Assembly (NCBI RefSeq): GCF_958295425.1
Contig: NC_081149.1
Coordinates: forward strand, 9,615,654-9,679,653
Reading direction: 5' to 3'
Source of the DNA: Solea solea
Taxonomy: Eukaryota; Chordata; Actinopteri; Pleuronectiformes; Soleidae
DNA length: 64,000 nucleotides
Under the pieces are notes generated by a model. That model saw only the letters and a program-made list of their open reading frames with translations, was not told the origin of the DNA and searched no databases. Shown in pieces: positions 10,326-24,236 of this stretch (within the stretch, counting starts at the first letter, position 1; every line of letters begins with the position of its first letter). The translations under genes and the position numbers were made by a program.

Positions 10326-12773
10326 ATGCCTGTGATGAAAGGCCTCCTCGCTCCACAAAACACCTTCTTGGACAGCATTGCGAACCACTTCGATGGCACT
10401 CGTGAGTATATTTTGGAGATTTATGATGTGAATATGAAGAAAAATGTTTATTTTAATTGCTCATTTTAATTGCCTCTATACTATAGGGATGACTTTAACT
10501 ACCATGGCATATCTTCCCATTTAATGGATATCTAGTGCAATACATGCAGGGTAAACATACATATCATTTCTTTTTACTGATTTGACCATTTTTGATTGAT
10601 CCTGCAAGTGTTTTGACTGGATGTGCATGTCATTTTTTTGTATTTCTCACATTCTCAGATGACTAAAATCCAGATCATTCTGCTGCTGTTGAATTATTTC
10701 AAACTTTTGTTGAGGGACATAATCAGGAAATTAAAACTATGGTTTCATTTCAACTTCTAGGACATTTTGCCTGCAGCGTTTTATTCGTTATCTCGTTCTG
10801 GACTCTGCCCGACAAATTAGCCCAACCAGTGATTCAATTTAATGTGCACCAGCATTTTAAACATGATATACATAAAAGTAGGATAATGTGACATAGCAAG
10901 AAGAGGCGATAAACACAGCAAAACAAGAGGAACTACTCAAATAAAAAGGGTTTTTTTTCAACTTCCACAGTTATTTGTTATCTACATTTTTATGGCATTA
11001 ACTCCCTGGCAATCAAATGGTTGATGGCCTTGTAGAATTGTTCCAGCTGGTTATTTTTTGTTGTTCTAGTGATATTTGTTGTGTTGGAAGATCCAGCCAT
11101 CAGGGTCCAATTATGAGCCAGTGAGTTATGATAGAAAAACCACTAGAAAGAACTAGAAAAGGAGACGGACAGTGCAGTTCATTAAAACCGAGGAGCTACT
11201 TGTCGCGCTGCATGTGCTGTTTTCCATGTATTCTTCAATCAAAGTCATTTTTCCTTCAGAGAGAAGCAATGAATGAAAGCCTTCAACAGCAAAGTCGTGG
11301 CTGCACAAGCAGCACTCATGGTTTGTCTCGTGTGATCATTAAAAATACAACATTCACAGTTCTGTTTTCACAGCAGGATGTAAGATGCGGTATATGTTGG
11401 CACTTTCTGTGGCCTTAACTTGAGGCAGCAGAGGTGCAATGAGGAGGAAGGTCTATGCAAACGAGGCAACAGAGGTGTCAACGTTGTGATGAAAACTGGT
11501 TATTTGAAGCAGCTGGAGATAGGACTGGGGGTTTTTCAGTGTGTGCTAACACGTTCATGAAAAAATACTGACAGACATGTGCAGCTGTGGTGGTATTATG
11601 TTGCTTTTATGGCTGCATAGAGACTTAAAATGACACCTTTTTATTTTATATAACATTATTGTCTTTCTTTCTTCCCAGCTTTTGCTTGTTTGTGATGCTC
11701 AACTCTCTCGTGACAATGTCATTTTGTTGAGAATTGAATCTCTTTGTGAGCCTTTTTTTTCTTCTTCTTCTTCTTCTTCTTTTAATCTTTTGCCGCAATT
11801 GTTTCCAACAATGAGACGAGATCTGGCGCGTTTGACTCCACGCCCTCCTACATAAAGCACACTGCACCTGGATTACGTGGATGCAACACAGCAGATGCAC
11901 CTGTCACAGACCACATGACCATAACAGTTATTTACCCTCACAATTAGACTGCGGCCGCTGATTTGTTTTCATGTTCTTTACTCTGACAAATATTCAGCAA
12001 ATCACTTTGTATGTTTTCAGTAAATTGCTGTGTCCTAGATGTACTTTCACGGCAGACGATTTAATCATTTATAAAAGCAATTACTGTAAATTGGCGGCTG
12101 TTTACTGTAACTCCACAGTTAGGCCATATATTATATGACTGATTTCGCAGTATTTTCTAGTTTAAATACCACATTTTACTGTAACTCACGGAAGTCATGC
12201 TTTACAGTATAATTTTTTTTATATGAGGACCAAGTTTTTAAAGATGATAAACTATAATGAGTCAATTCACAATAGCAATAGTGGCAAAAGCAAATTTGTG
12301 CATGACAGTAATAACAATAATAATAATAGTTATTATTGTCAAAAGAAATACTCTTCTTGAAAATCAGGTCCACAGTACATCTATTTGGTAAACAGATCAT
12401 CTTTATTTGATGATGCATGTTTTATTTCATTTCATAAGAAAAGCGAATTCTGCATATCCAGTCTCTTGAAATAATGCTGTCATATAATAGTATTTTACTG
12501 TATTAAAAAAATAATATCACTTTTCCTATAAAGGCCACACATTACACAGTCATTTCACAATAAATATTTTGAATATTTCAGTCTTTAAGTCAGCTTTGAA
12601 TATGAATATCTTTCTCTCTCGACATATTGGATGGTGTGACAGAGCGTGTGCATCTGTCCATCACAACTTCACAAGTTGACAAATTCACCATGTGATAACA
12701 CTATCTCCATCTGTAGCTCACTATTACACACACACACTAACTCATGTCCTTTTTCCACATCACTACCATGGCT

Positions 12774-12804
<31 letters not shown>

Positions 12805-15800
12805 TGTACACTAAAATAGCAAGCGAGCCGATTGACAGAGTCGCTGAGTGGGAGGTGAAGGGACTCGAGGTGGTTTCGGAGCATTGGTCTTAAGCGCTGC
12901 CCTGGACGTGTCTCACTGCAAGGCTCTCATTTATTTCTCTATGTGCAGGAGAAATAATGAATAATACAGATATTACCCCCCACCCACCCCTGATACTCAC
13001 ATGACCATGATATGTGAGCAGGAAAAATGAATGATAATAAATTATGCAAAGGCAGCTAGTGTTGATCAAATATCACTGGGTTCGTGGCCCTTCATTTGAA
13101 ATGTGAATAAATTGCCTCAATTATTCATTTAATTGGTTGCCTGCTTCACATACAGTGTATAGGTAATTGCTGAGCATATTTCTACTTTCACAGTTAAATT
13201 GCTTCAGTGCCAAGCATGAGCTTTTATTTTTCATATTAACTTTCTTATGCCTTATGTGTTAGAGTGGATGTTTAAACCGTGTTCTTCTCTTCTTCACATA
13301 CTCTGTCTTTGGTAATTAGCTATAATCATCATTTTTAAGTGATTGCAATTAAAGGAAAAGGAAGGAAACCCAGTGCAGCAACAGAAATTACAGTTCCTCT
13401 GTGACACACCATGTGTTCTATTTTTAGACGCGAGCATTTACCAACAAAGGTATAGATTCGAGTAAGTTTCACAGTCAGTCAGACAAACGCTGATACCCGA
13501 ACAACATTGTTCATATCGTGAAAATGAAGTGGAAAAGTTGGGACTTAAATTGAACATAATTCACCGAAAATCTGGCTTGAATTCCTGATGATTATGCGTG
13601 AGACAGGAATATGACTTGATGAGAAGGTCAAGGTGTTTCAGTTCTTTCATATCCACTGAATCCTCTAAATAAAGACTCTAATACTGATATTGCCGTTCCT
13701 TTATTGGCGGAGAAATTGTGTTTTTCAGAGGGCAGGCTGTCTTGGTAACCTCAGACATACAAACCGCAGCATTGCCATATGTTTTAGCTTCTTTTCCTGC
13801 ACAAATTGCTATGGCAACAACAGCGCAGAAAGGTCTTAATTTAGTTTCTTCCAAGACTTACTGTACACACATCAGGAAAAACATATCCACACGTTACTGA
13901 TTGCATATCTTTGCCTCTGAAACCCAAAATAACAACATCAAAAAAAAGCCTCACATAAAATCTTCCACGAATGACATCATCTGAACAAATCAGTCCGTGC
14001 TTCAGGTGCAGCACAAAGCATCGCTCATTAAAACTCACTGCAGCACAGATGTCCAACATTGTCCAATGAGCCTTTTCATCGTCGTAGGGTTTCGCAGCTC
14101 AGTTAAACAAACATTTATTGTGTTTGGAGAAATGTCATCTGCTCGCTGAATGAATTACTGAAAGGAGACACCATTCAGTAAAAAAAAAGCAGGGATGCAT
14201 TAGTGAGTGGATGACAGTGAAATCTGACTAATTCCCTTCATGTATGGCCTCACATTATTTAGTAGCTTTTATACACCAGTAGCAGTGTAAAAGGAATGGT
14301 TTGATAAAGGAAGAATACTCTCTCTGTGTGTGCACACTTTCATACTTCTATTAATGTCAGGCTTCGCCCACCGTTTTCTCAGGTAAGTTATTTTTCGATC
14401 CACTTTTCAGTCAGCTCTTCTTGTGTTTTTTTTTTGTTTCTATTTGACTATTCAGTGATTTACTGACTAAGAAATGCATCTTGTTCTGCTTCACCACCCA
14501 CACTTCCTGCCCTCGAGTGACTCGTCAGTGTTCTGGCAGAAAACAACAATACTCAGTTGTTTTGTCGTTCATCTTCAAACATCTGTCTGAATGTTATTTC
14601 ACAAAGATCGCGCCTTTGTCGCTGTTGTTTTGTCTGACTGTTTTATATGCGAGACCTTTTTATCGGTGTTGTGTTAAATCATGTGGGGAAAATTGTTGAC
14701 AACTAACTAAGACGTTGTTCTCATTGTCTTTGCAGACAGTAACTTCCTACTGGGAAATGCTCAGGGTCGCTATGGTTACCCCATCGTGTACTGCTCTGAC
14801 GGGTTCTGTGAGCTGACCGGCTTTGTTCGGACTGAGGTGATGCAGAAAACATGCACCTGCAGCTTCCTCCACGGGGCCGAGACCAGTGACAGTGCGGTCC
14901 AACAGGTGGACAAAGCTCTGGAGGGACAGCAGGAGTACCAGGGAGAAGTCTGCTTCTACAGGAAGAACGGTGAGCATTCATGCGCTCATCCAGGAATACA
15001 GATTTTGCTTTTGATATCATCAATTGAATACATTTCTATGGCCTTTCCTTCATTGTTCCCACAATGTTAGTTAGTTAGTAGAAACACAATCATCATTTCT
15101 GCGGAGAACTCCCTCGCAGTATTATTTGGTGATCACTTATAACTTTTTAATATCCACAGGAAATCCATTTTGGTGCCTCCTGGATATCGTGCCGATTAAA
15201 AACGAGAGAGGTGAAGTGGTGCTGTTCCTGTTGTCCTTTAAAGACATCAGTGAATCATATGGGGAAAGCTGTCACTACAACCACGGCGATGGTGAGAGGC
15301 CTGTCTGCATGCATGGATGTCTAAAGCAATGCTATGTAACTTATGTAACTAACTGCTGTTAGTTGAGAAGACGTCGACTTCAAAGTATCATCAGCTTTAT
15401 GCACTGAAACGTTAAATAGGGCAGGATTAACGTTTAATCCTTGTGTTTTCTGCACACAGGTTTGCCACAGGCTGCGTATCAGAGCAGGAAAATCAACCAG
15501 TCTCACTTCACCCAAGCTCGAGAGCGAGGGAGGACAGTTCTGCACCACCTGACCAACCTGTTCACCAAGAGGGGCAAGAGGAAACTGACCGAGGTGAGAG
15601 CAAAGACTCGAATTTATAGTCTTTGTACATGAGGGAGGGGCATTTTGCCGGAGCTTAATTCACTCTTTGGGACTATATTATTTTAAATTGTCTAGTTTGA
15701 TCAAAAAGCTCTATTTTGTATTATAAGACCATCTTCAAACCCCTGCTGTGAACAATTCAATTTAAGCATCTTCACAGCTAAAATAATAATGATAATATGA

Positions 15801-18800
15801 TGAACGTTTGATGGTATTGGCAGGTTTACAATCCACCCGCAGTGTTTCAAGCTGAGCTTATTACTGTACTGACACGGCCTTGATAGACACTGAGGAAAAT
15901 GAATACTTTTTCATACAACTCATCATTTCTGAGGATTTAAGGCAGTCGTATCTGTCATCCAGGCACTACAGGTACTTAAGTCTCAGACGGTTCATCAAAC
16001 AACTGAGTCAACCATTTTGTCACCGCACAAAAGTGTCAGGGAGGTTAACAACACCATGGTCTTCCGCAGAGTTAATTGTCTCCTTGTAAATGGTCCCTTT
16101 TCAGAGTGTGTTCCAGAAACCGTCCCTGCCCGAGTACAAGGTGGCGGCGGTGAAGAAGTCACGCTTCATCCTGCTGCACTACAGCGTCTCCAAGGCCTTG
16201 TGGGATTGGCTAATTCTGCTGGCGACCTTCTATGTCGCCGTCACCGTGCCTTACGACGTCTGCTTCGCCAGTCACAGCGAGAACGTGGACCATCAGTCAC
16301 CTGTCGGTCACAGCACTTTAGGCAGTGACATAGCAGTGGAGATGCTCTTCATACTCGGTACGATGCATTTGTATGTTATTAAATCAATCTTCGACGTAAA
16401 ATGTGCCATTAAATGAACCTTTTAACCAATTCAAAGCAACATCTAGTCACAGGCGGTTCGCTCCTGATAGAAGGCAAATGTAGACTTAACTTCTTCCAGT
16501 GACATAATTGGTAGCTTCAAGCACTATAATTTTAATGTAACATCTTCTACAGTGATTGCATGCTCTGCACACGCTGACCTTTATGTTACAGCATCTCGAG
16601 CGGCACTATGAAGCGACAACAATGTTTTGTTTATATTGAAAACAGACATATTTCCCAGTACAGCTGCAGTGGTTACCCTGGCGATAGCTGACACACACAT
16701 CACCTACCTTTACTCACCTACGCAGGGTGTCTCTGTTGCCCCAGGTTACGGATCATAATCAGATTTCTCCCACTTCGTCTCACTTTCCCTGTAAAAGAAG
16801 TGTGATAGCACATCTGTCATCGGGCTCTGTGACTTCATCTTTCGCGTCACACATTTATCCGGGGAAAGTGGTATTTGTTCCGGCGGCAACGGCGTCAGAT
16901 GGAGGCCACGGCACCGTTGCGCTTGTAAAGCCACAAAGAAGCGCCTGTGAAAAGTTTCAGAAGTGAATTTGACTGCTCAGAGCCCGTTTTGGATGCAGAT
17001 ACAAAATAACATCAGATTGTATTTGTTCACAATGTCCACACAGAGCCAGAATAATAAAAGCAAAATAATGAAAACTCAACCCAAAATCACACACTGCATG
17101 TGTAAGTCAACGGGTGCATGTCATATTAGTCGGGAATCAATTGTGGTATTTCTTAGTTGTTATGTATAATTCCATGATTTTTTGTTTTCACTGCTCAGAT
17201 ATCATCCTGAATTTCCGTACCACCTATGTAAGCCAGTCGGGCCAGGTAGTGTACGACGCCCGGTCAATCTACCTCCATTACTGCACCACGTGGTTCTTCG
17301 TGGATCTGATCGCAGCTTTGCCTTTCGACCTTCTCTACGCTTTCAACATCACTGTGGTAAGAGTCTATGTGGAGGCACAGTTTGCTCCTGGGAGTCTCTA
17401 CTTTTTCTCTCCTGCCAACTTTGACACTGACGTTAACACAACTGTAATTCTCTCACAAAGCGCTGGGGCGGAGGTGATTATTCCTCGACAGTCGTCCACC
17501 CTTCTCCAAGCATAGTTCAGGGTGGCAAAACACACATTCTGGCTGGTTTGTCAGTTTGAGCTGTTGCAATAACACGGTGGTGCAAGCCTTGGCTAAAAGT
17601 GCATATAAAATGCTTATTCTACGTTATCGGTAGTGTAGTATCTGTTGATAAACCTTCCTGAATGTCACACAGTGGACTTTTAACATTGCTTTTTAACATC
17701 TGACCTTAAAAGAAAAATGGACACTGATACATCCATGAACGGGCTCGCCTCTCTCCCTGTCTTTACGCAGACCTCGCTCGTGCACTTGCTGAAGACGGTG
17801 CGTCTGCTGCGTCTGCTGCGCCTGCTACAGAAATTGGATCGCTACTCCCAGTACAGCGCTGTCGTCCTGACCCTGCTCATGTCTGTGTTTGCTCTGCTGG
17901 CTCACTGGATGGCCTGTGTCTGGTACGTGATTGGACGCAAGGAGATAGAGAGCAGTGACCCTGTCACCTGGGATATAGGTGAGCGCACTGTTCACAGGTC
18001 TATGTTTGACAGCTCTCACACCAAAGGTATTGTGTTCTTCTTCTGCTTATTTAGCTTTGCTAACCTGAACTCAAACCTACAGCCTCATACTCATACTGAC
18101 TGCCACTGTATGTCAGGCACTTTATCTCGCAATTGTCATTGCACTATTTTATTTATCGCAGTGACGTGCACAGACATGTGGAAGGGCAGGGGCGAAAATT
18201 AAAAGGGAACCTACTACACACTTGTGGTGCAGGCGCCACTAGTATATAATTTCCCACATTCTTACACAGGTATGGTCTACAGGAAAATCCTATACAGCAT
18301 GGCATCAATTCAATTAAATTCAATTTTATTTGTATAGCGCCAAATCATAACATACATTATCTCAAGGCACTGTACAAAGACAACATCAAGGAGAGCAGAC
18401 AAACCCAACAGTTCACACAATGCGCAAACACTAGGCGTCAGTGGAGAGAAAAAAACTCCCTTTTAACAGAGGAAGAAATCTCTGAGAGAACCAGACTCAG
18501 AGATGTGCAGCCATCTGCCTCGACCGGTTGGGGTGAAAGGAAAAATGGGGGAAAGAGGAGATGAGGTAAAGACAGAAAGAGAGAGACCAGGAGCAGATAC
18601 ACAACAACTGTATCAAGTTACAAGTTTGTACAGGACAGTTCTAAGTCAGTGATGACATGTTTTTAGAAATACAATGTAATTTATATAAGCAGCATGGTGA
18701 TGATATCTATGAAAGTAATAGCCTCGAAAGCTGGATCTGGATCCTGCAACCTGCAAGATGAGGACACAGAGAGAGAGAGAGGAATGGAAGGAAAGACACA

Positions 18801-19161
18801 AACTAGTCATACTCATACCCTGAGTGTGAGAGAGGGAGTGTGCGTGCACCACAGGAAATTCCCCCAGCAGTCTAGATCTATATCACTTTCTATCACTGAT
18901 ATGAACATTTTTTTCTATACAGCACTGAATGTCATTTTCTCCAAGGATATAGGCCATGTAGGGGCAGTAGGGAACTTCATAACAGCATCCTTTTTGATTG
19001 GAAGGATACCCATAGGAGACAAGCATCGTATAGGCCACTGCATCACTTTTCTCCACTCGAAAGGCACTCCTTTAGAAACAATCAATTTTTTTAAATGTAT
19101 ATTTGCTTTAGAGGCCACATATGACTAACAACCAGTTGAGCACTTCCTCATGTTTTTACCA

Positions 19162-19201
<40 letters not shown>

Positions 19202-22200
19202 AAACAATACATTTTAACCTTTTTTTATAGTTTCCCCTGGCAAACCCCAGTGAGCTCGCTATGCACATCTGCAGTCATGCTTGAATGCCTGAATGCCGCA
19301 ACATTATTTTAATATCTAGCTAATATCTAGCCTTCCCTTCTCACAGGAAGTGTAGGTCACAGAGCTATTCCATTATATCACCAGTCATGAATTATACAAG
19401 TGCATTTTATCACCCACCATCGAATCAGCTAAGCTCCAACTATCTCCTGACCTCATCCAACAGGCTGGCTTCAGGAGCTGGGAAAGCGTCTGGATACGCC
19501 GTTCATCAACAGCACCACGGGTGGTCCCTCCTTGCCCAGCGCCTACATCGCCTCTCTTTATTTCACCCTCAGTAGCCTTACCAGTGTTGGGTTTGGCAAC
19601 GTGTGTGCCAATACGGACGCAGAGAAAATCTTCTCCATCTGCATCATGCTCATGGGCGGTGAGTTCCCCAGTGATCACGTGCAATTCACAGGATTGTGTT
19701 ATATGTGCTGAGAGTACCATAACCTTAAACCTGCTCCCCACGACCCTCAGCCCTGATGCATGCAGTCGTCTTCGGCAACGTGACGGCCATCATCCAGCGC
19801 ATGTACTCACGCCGCTCACTCTATCACACCCGCATGAAGGATCTCAAAGACTTCATCCGCGTGCATCGGCTGCCTCAGCAGCTGAAGCAGAGGATGGTGG
19901 AGTACTTTCAGGCCACCTGGTCGGTCAACAATGGCATCAACGCCAATGAGGTGAGAGACGAGTCGGCATATGTGACTCATTTGCTAAAGGTTACCATTGC
20001 ACGGGATGTCATCAAATGGCGAGCCCAAATGTCTGCCACATTCAAACCATTTCAAATGAGTTCAAACAGTGGTTATTAAGCCTATCTGCACTACATAACC
20101 CTCCCACTACATCATACAAATAGTGTTCCATTGTTGGTGTTCATTAGGACCAAACAGAGGCTGAATAACACCATCAACAACAGATAAATGAAGTTGCACA
20201 CTGCAGTTTTAAGTTTGTAACATTATTTTTTTATAACTTGTTGAATGTGTGGGCTGCCTGCAGAATGAATTTCTTTTCTTCTCCACAAGGTAGAAAGTAC
20301 ATTTTGTGTGGGCGCTCGTTTCCAGATTCAGAAAATGTCATCCTTAAAATGTGGGTCACCTTCTAATTCTCTGGAGTCTTATTCCACTTCTTTAAGTAGA
20401 CGGCACACGGTCGCAAATAGAACATCAGTAACAATGCCAGAACCGGTCTAGAAGCAAGTACCCTCTAATTATAAGAGTAGGAGTTGAAATATAGAGAATA
20501 CTCATTAACACCCTCGCCATCACCATCTGATAATTAATTCACTGTTGAAGGTAACAGACACAGCGTCTGCTTTCTGAGAACATGCTGGCTTTAACACCTC
20601 ATGTCTGATTTTACTTAGCAGCTTGACACAACATGTGACTGCTTCAACTCCTCAACTCATTTTCTTTTGCGTTGGGAGTAGTGGAGGAAGTATGAAAGTA
20701 TTCAGTGGACCCGCCGGACACAGTCAAAAGCAGTGCAGTGGTCGATGTCTTAACTGAGCATGCTTTGTGTTTTAGTTGCTGCACGACTTCCCCGATGAAC
20801 TGCGAGCCGACATTGCCATGCATCTGAACAAAGACATCCTGCAGCTGCCTGTGTTTGAGCGGGCCAGCAGAGGGTGTCTGCGCTCCCTCTCCCTGCACAT
20901 TAAGACCTCCTTCTGTGCACCGGGAGAATACCTCATACGCCACGGAGACGCTCTACAGGCCAACTATTTTGTCTGTTCAGGTTCTCTGGAGGTTCTCAAA
21001 GACAACACAGTCATAGCCATCCTAGGTCAGTGTACACTGTCCCCTCTCACTCACTCAGTGTAACACAATTCAAGGTGGTTGAACTTAGATGATGTGCTAT
21101 TTGAGCTTTATTTCATGTAAGTGTTCATTGCTTATTTTAGCTGCCTTGTCCCGCTGCTGTAACCGTTCATGTTCGACCCACAATCTCTGCAGGCAAAGGT
21201 GACCTCATCGGGGCCGATCTCCCTGAACAAGACGAGGTGATAAAGACCAACGCTGATGTTAAAGCGCTGACCTACTGTGATCTGCAGCACATCAGTGTCA
21301 GAGCTTTAAGGGAGGTCCTCAGTCTGTACCCAGAGTACGGAAGCCGCTTCAGCGCTGACATCCACCACAATCTCACCTATAACTTGAGGGAGGGCAGTGA
21401 AACAGATGTAAGACTTACTGTTCTGCAACGGGTTCACACATACATGCAGTGAAAAACATTATAGCCATGGACATTTCAATGTACTGATATTCAAGGCCTT
21501 TTTTTCCACTCTAAATGAATGCCTGTACTTTATGACCATGTACAGAATGTCCTTGTAATCTATTATTTATCTCTTAAAAATCTCTAGGGAACAAACCGGT
21601 TTCCATGGACTCCCAGACTCTCTCAGGTTTGTGCGCCTTAATCGGGTAATTACTTTAGCAACCTGGTAATCAGCTAAAGTGTTTGTCTGATTTGGTGAAA
21701 ACTCTACCTGTGCGGTTGCCATGTTAAATGTTGGAAAGTGAACTTAAGATAAAGATGGATGGGTAAAATCTAGACTTATTATTTTTAACTAACTAGAGAC
21801 ATTTTGCCCTGACCTTGCTGCTGGCTTGCTTGCATGCTGATATAAAAGAGGTAGAAACAAAGGACAGCAGAATATAAAATGTACTTATCTATGTAGGCTG
21901 AAGCTGTTGATTGTCACTCATATTTTATTTAGTACCTGCACATATCTGCTATTTTACTATTGTACAGTGATATAATGGGTATGTGTACGACTTTCATTTC
22001 TCCTCAGGGACATGTTTCTTTGGACCATAAATTACCTTATATCATCGAGGCAGACGATGCAGTGCACGAAGAAGACATGAGACACTCTCAGCAGAAGAAA
22101 GTGCCTCTACTGCAGAGAATGGGCAGCCCTGTTCATCAGCCCCGCCTCAGCACCCTGTTGGAGGAGGAGCTTCGCCACATAAACCCACTCCGCCTCTGTA

Positions 22201-24129
22201 GGTCACCTGTTCAAGGCAGCAGAGGCCGAAGCCCCTCTCCGCAGAGGTTCACCGAGGAGCTGTCTCTGTCTCCTTTGCCCAGTCTTACCACCGACACGGA
22301 CTTTAACCATCGACCCGCCAAGCTGCTCATGCCATCCCTGCCTTGTGTTAGTCCACTCAACCTTAGCCCCAGGTAAGCCTGTTCATCCTACTTCATCCAA
22401 TTCTGCAAATCCATTTTTATGTGTTTAAAATTATATAACATCAATTTGTGCCATTGCTAGGGTTGTGGATTGAGGACAATGGTCGCACTTTCCAGTTTAA
22501 TGTGGAGCAGAGCGAAACCAAGACTAATGTAACAGGTAAAGTCTTTATGGGTTCTTCTAATTTTGGTGTTAGATCGTTTATTATGTTGTTCATACTGCGT
22601 GTTCCTTCTCTTTCAGAGCGGTTACAAGTGAGTGCTAACCTGCTTTTAGAAACAGAGGAAGTGAGACAAAACATAAGCAAGCTGAACAAAGAGGTATGGT
22701 GAAAAATAGACAAGCATAATGACACGAAAACAGTGGAAACTTAAATGAACTGGCATATACTTAATGGATATTGAATCAGTTGCAACTTGTAGATTTCTTG
22801 AAGATGTTTCACCTCTCGTCCAAAAGACAAATTGAAGAAGCCTCTTGGAATAGGAGTAAGCATCTTCAAGAAATGTCCAAGTCCAGCTGGTATTGAGTCC
22901 ATCTATTGACTTTTTTTCTCTTATTGACATATCTATCTATACAGTAGCCCAGTAACATGCTCTGCTTTTTGGTCTGCCTATAAACATGTAAAGCTATAAA
23001 GCTGTAAAGTTATATAAGCATTATACTTTACAAGACTTTGGAAATGTACTTTAGGAAGTGACCATAATTCTGTTTTAACTGTAGGTGGTACTGTTTATTT
23101 TCACTGAGGAATTGAGGACAACTTTCTTTTTCTTCTACTTCTAAGGTGAATAACCTGAACCAAGATGTATCCAACCTTGCCAAGGAGCTGCATGACATAA
23201 TGCATTACCTACAGTCTCATATGACCATGCTTCATTATGCCCCTCCGGTTTCCTCGTATACCTATGGATTACAGATGGCTCCCACACCTAACGTGACCGC
23301 TGCCAGTGACTGGCAGACACACGTCCCTTTAAATATAGCCACTGGGCTGCACCTCCACCATGAAGCAATCAGCCACCCTGCCAGAAATGTGTTAGGCTGC
23401 ACTGGGACTCCCTCCCATGGCAGAAGTCCCACCATGTTGCACACTTCAAGCCCTGCTTCATCGTGTTTACACTTGTGCTGTTCTGACAGAGAAGGGCCCA
23501 CAGCTCACAGGCTACAGAGCCAGTGTGCCCCCTTCCAAAGCTCCATAGCAGCCCCAAGCTCTCCTTACATGACCCACTCTCTTGATCGAGGAGGTTCATC
23601 CCTGTTGGGCCTCAGTTCTGCCTTCAGCAGCTTCCCTGTGGTTTGTCAGGCCCAGCGGGGGAACTACAATGCCTCTATTCCTACAATGAGCAACTCTCTT
23701 CCCATATGTTCTCCGGTAAATTCAGGTTTCACATATCCTTCTCTGTGTGTCCAAACCAACACTGACGCCACACTTAATCAGACCAGGTCTCAGACACCCA
23801 TCCATACCTCCATCACTCCCACCAGCAAGCCACAGTATCACACTGCCTTCAGCTCTCTTAGCCCCTCAGGAGGTCACACATCAATATGCACAGGACACAT
23901 CCTGGGCCAACAGAGCTCTGTCAATAGTCCTGGGCAGAATGACCCATTAGGATCCAACTCTTTCCACCACACTCACGACATCACATGTTCTCTGCTGGGT
24001 CAGGCAGCAAACAGAGGCTCCAGAGCTTCACTGTATCAAGAGAGGACAGACGATGCAGGAGAGTCACAGGGAAAGAGCAGCATTACTCCAACCCCAGAAG
24101 TTCAACCACCTCCTGCAGCCGCATACTGA
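10326..24129 (+). CDS. kcnh4: ELK-type voltage-gated K+ channel (Kv12.3-like), 15 exons, apparent frameshift in exon 13
   Basis: Pore-forming subunit of a depolarisation-activated K+ channel in the plasma membrane, mainly neuronal in vertebrates. Exons read: 10326-10401, 14736-14969, 15160-15291, 15460-15593, 16105-16357, 17199-17356, 17771-17978, 19464-19658, 19751-19950, 20776-21025, 21193-21407, 22008-22372, 22461-22535, 22617-22693, 23146-24129. The start [18 protein letters not shown] and PAS domain (to about residue 135) match human KCNH4. S1-S3 lie at about 225-320. S4 is the arginine ladder [10 protein letters not shown] near 340. The selectivity filter is GFGN (441-444), the form typical of the EAG/ELK superfamily. 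The cyclic-nucleotide-binding homology domain spans about 545-660. The last exon opens with a probable coiled coil followed by a serine/proline-rich tail. Phases fit from exon 1 to 12. Exon 13 then hits TGA in the expected frame (see findings), so either the copy is truncated near residue 810 or the sequence has an error. Full length would be about 1185 residues. Confidence 0.93.
12775..12802. repeat. (CA)n microsatellite in kcnh4 intron 1
   Basis: About 14 CA units. The rest of the 4.3-kb intron 1 (10402-14735) shows AT-rich non-coding sequence and no gene. Confidence 0.9.
18305..18640. repeat. Dispersed teleost repeat in kcnh4 intron 7
   Basis: Contains the familiar fish interspersed-repeat phrases TTTTATTTGTATAGCGCCAA, ATCTCAAGGCACTGTACA, AACTCCCTTTTAACAG and CCATCTGCCTCGACCGGTTG in the usual order. 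These are known to me from many fish genomes as a high-copy element, but I cannot name its class with confidence. Confidence 0.8.
19163..19197. repeat. (TA)n microsatellite in kcnh4 intron 7
   Basis: About 17 TA units. Confidence 0.9.
22786..22880. repeat. Hairpin-forming dispersed repeat in kcnh4 intron 14
   Basis: A perfect 13-bp inverted repeat, TTTCTTGAAGATG (22794-22806) and CATCTTCAAGAAA (22861-22873), flanks a 54-bp loop containing TTTCACCTCTCGTCC. The words match a small foldback element that I recall as widely dispersed in fish genomes. Confidence 0.6.
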
Positions 24130-24230
24130 TCATCAGGGTCTTGTTTTGTTATTATTATTTGCTGATAATGGTGTAAAATTTTAATTTATTAATAAGTCTA
24201 AATGCATGAATTGTTGAAGCACTACAAGTA

Positions 24231-24236
24231 AATAAA
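24231..24236 (+). terminator. kcnh4: Candidate kcnh4 polyadenylation signal
   Basis: AATAAA, 102 bp past the kcnh4 stop codon. A short 3' UTR is implied if it is used; other signals further downstream cannot be excluded. Confidence 0.55.
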
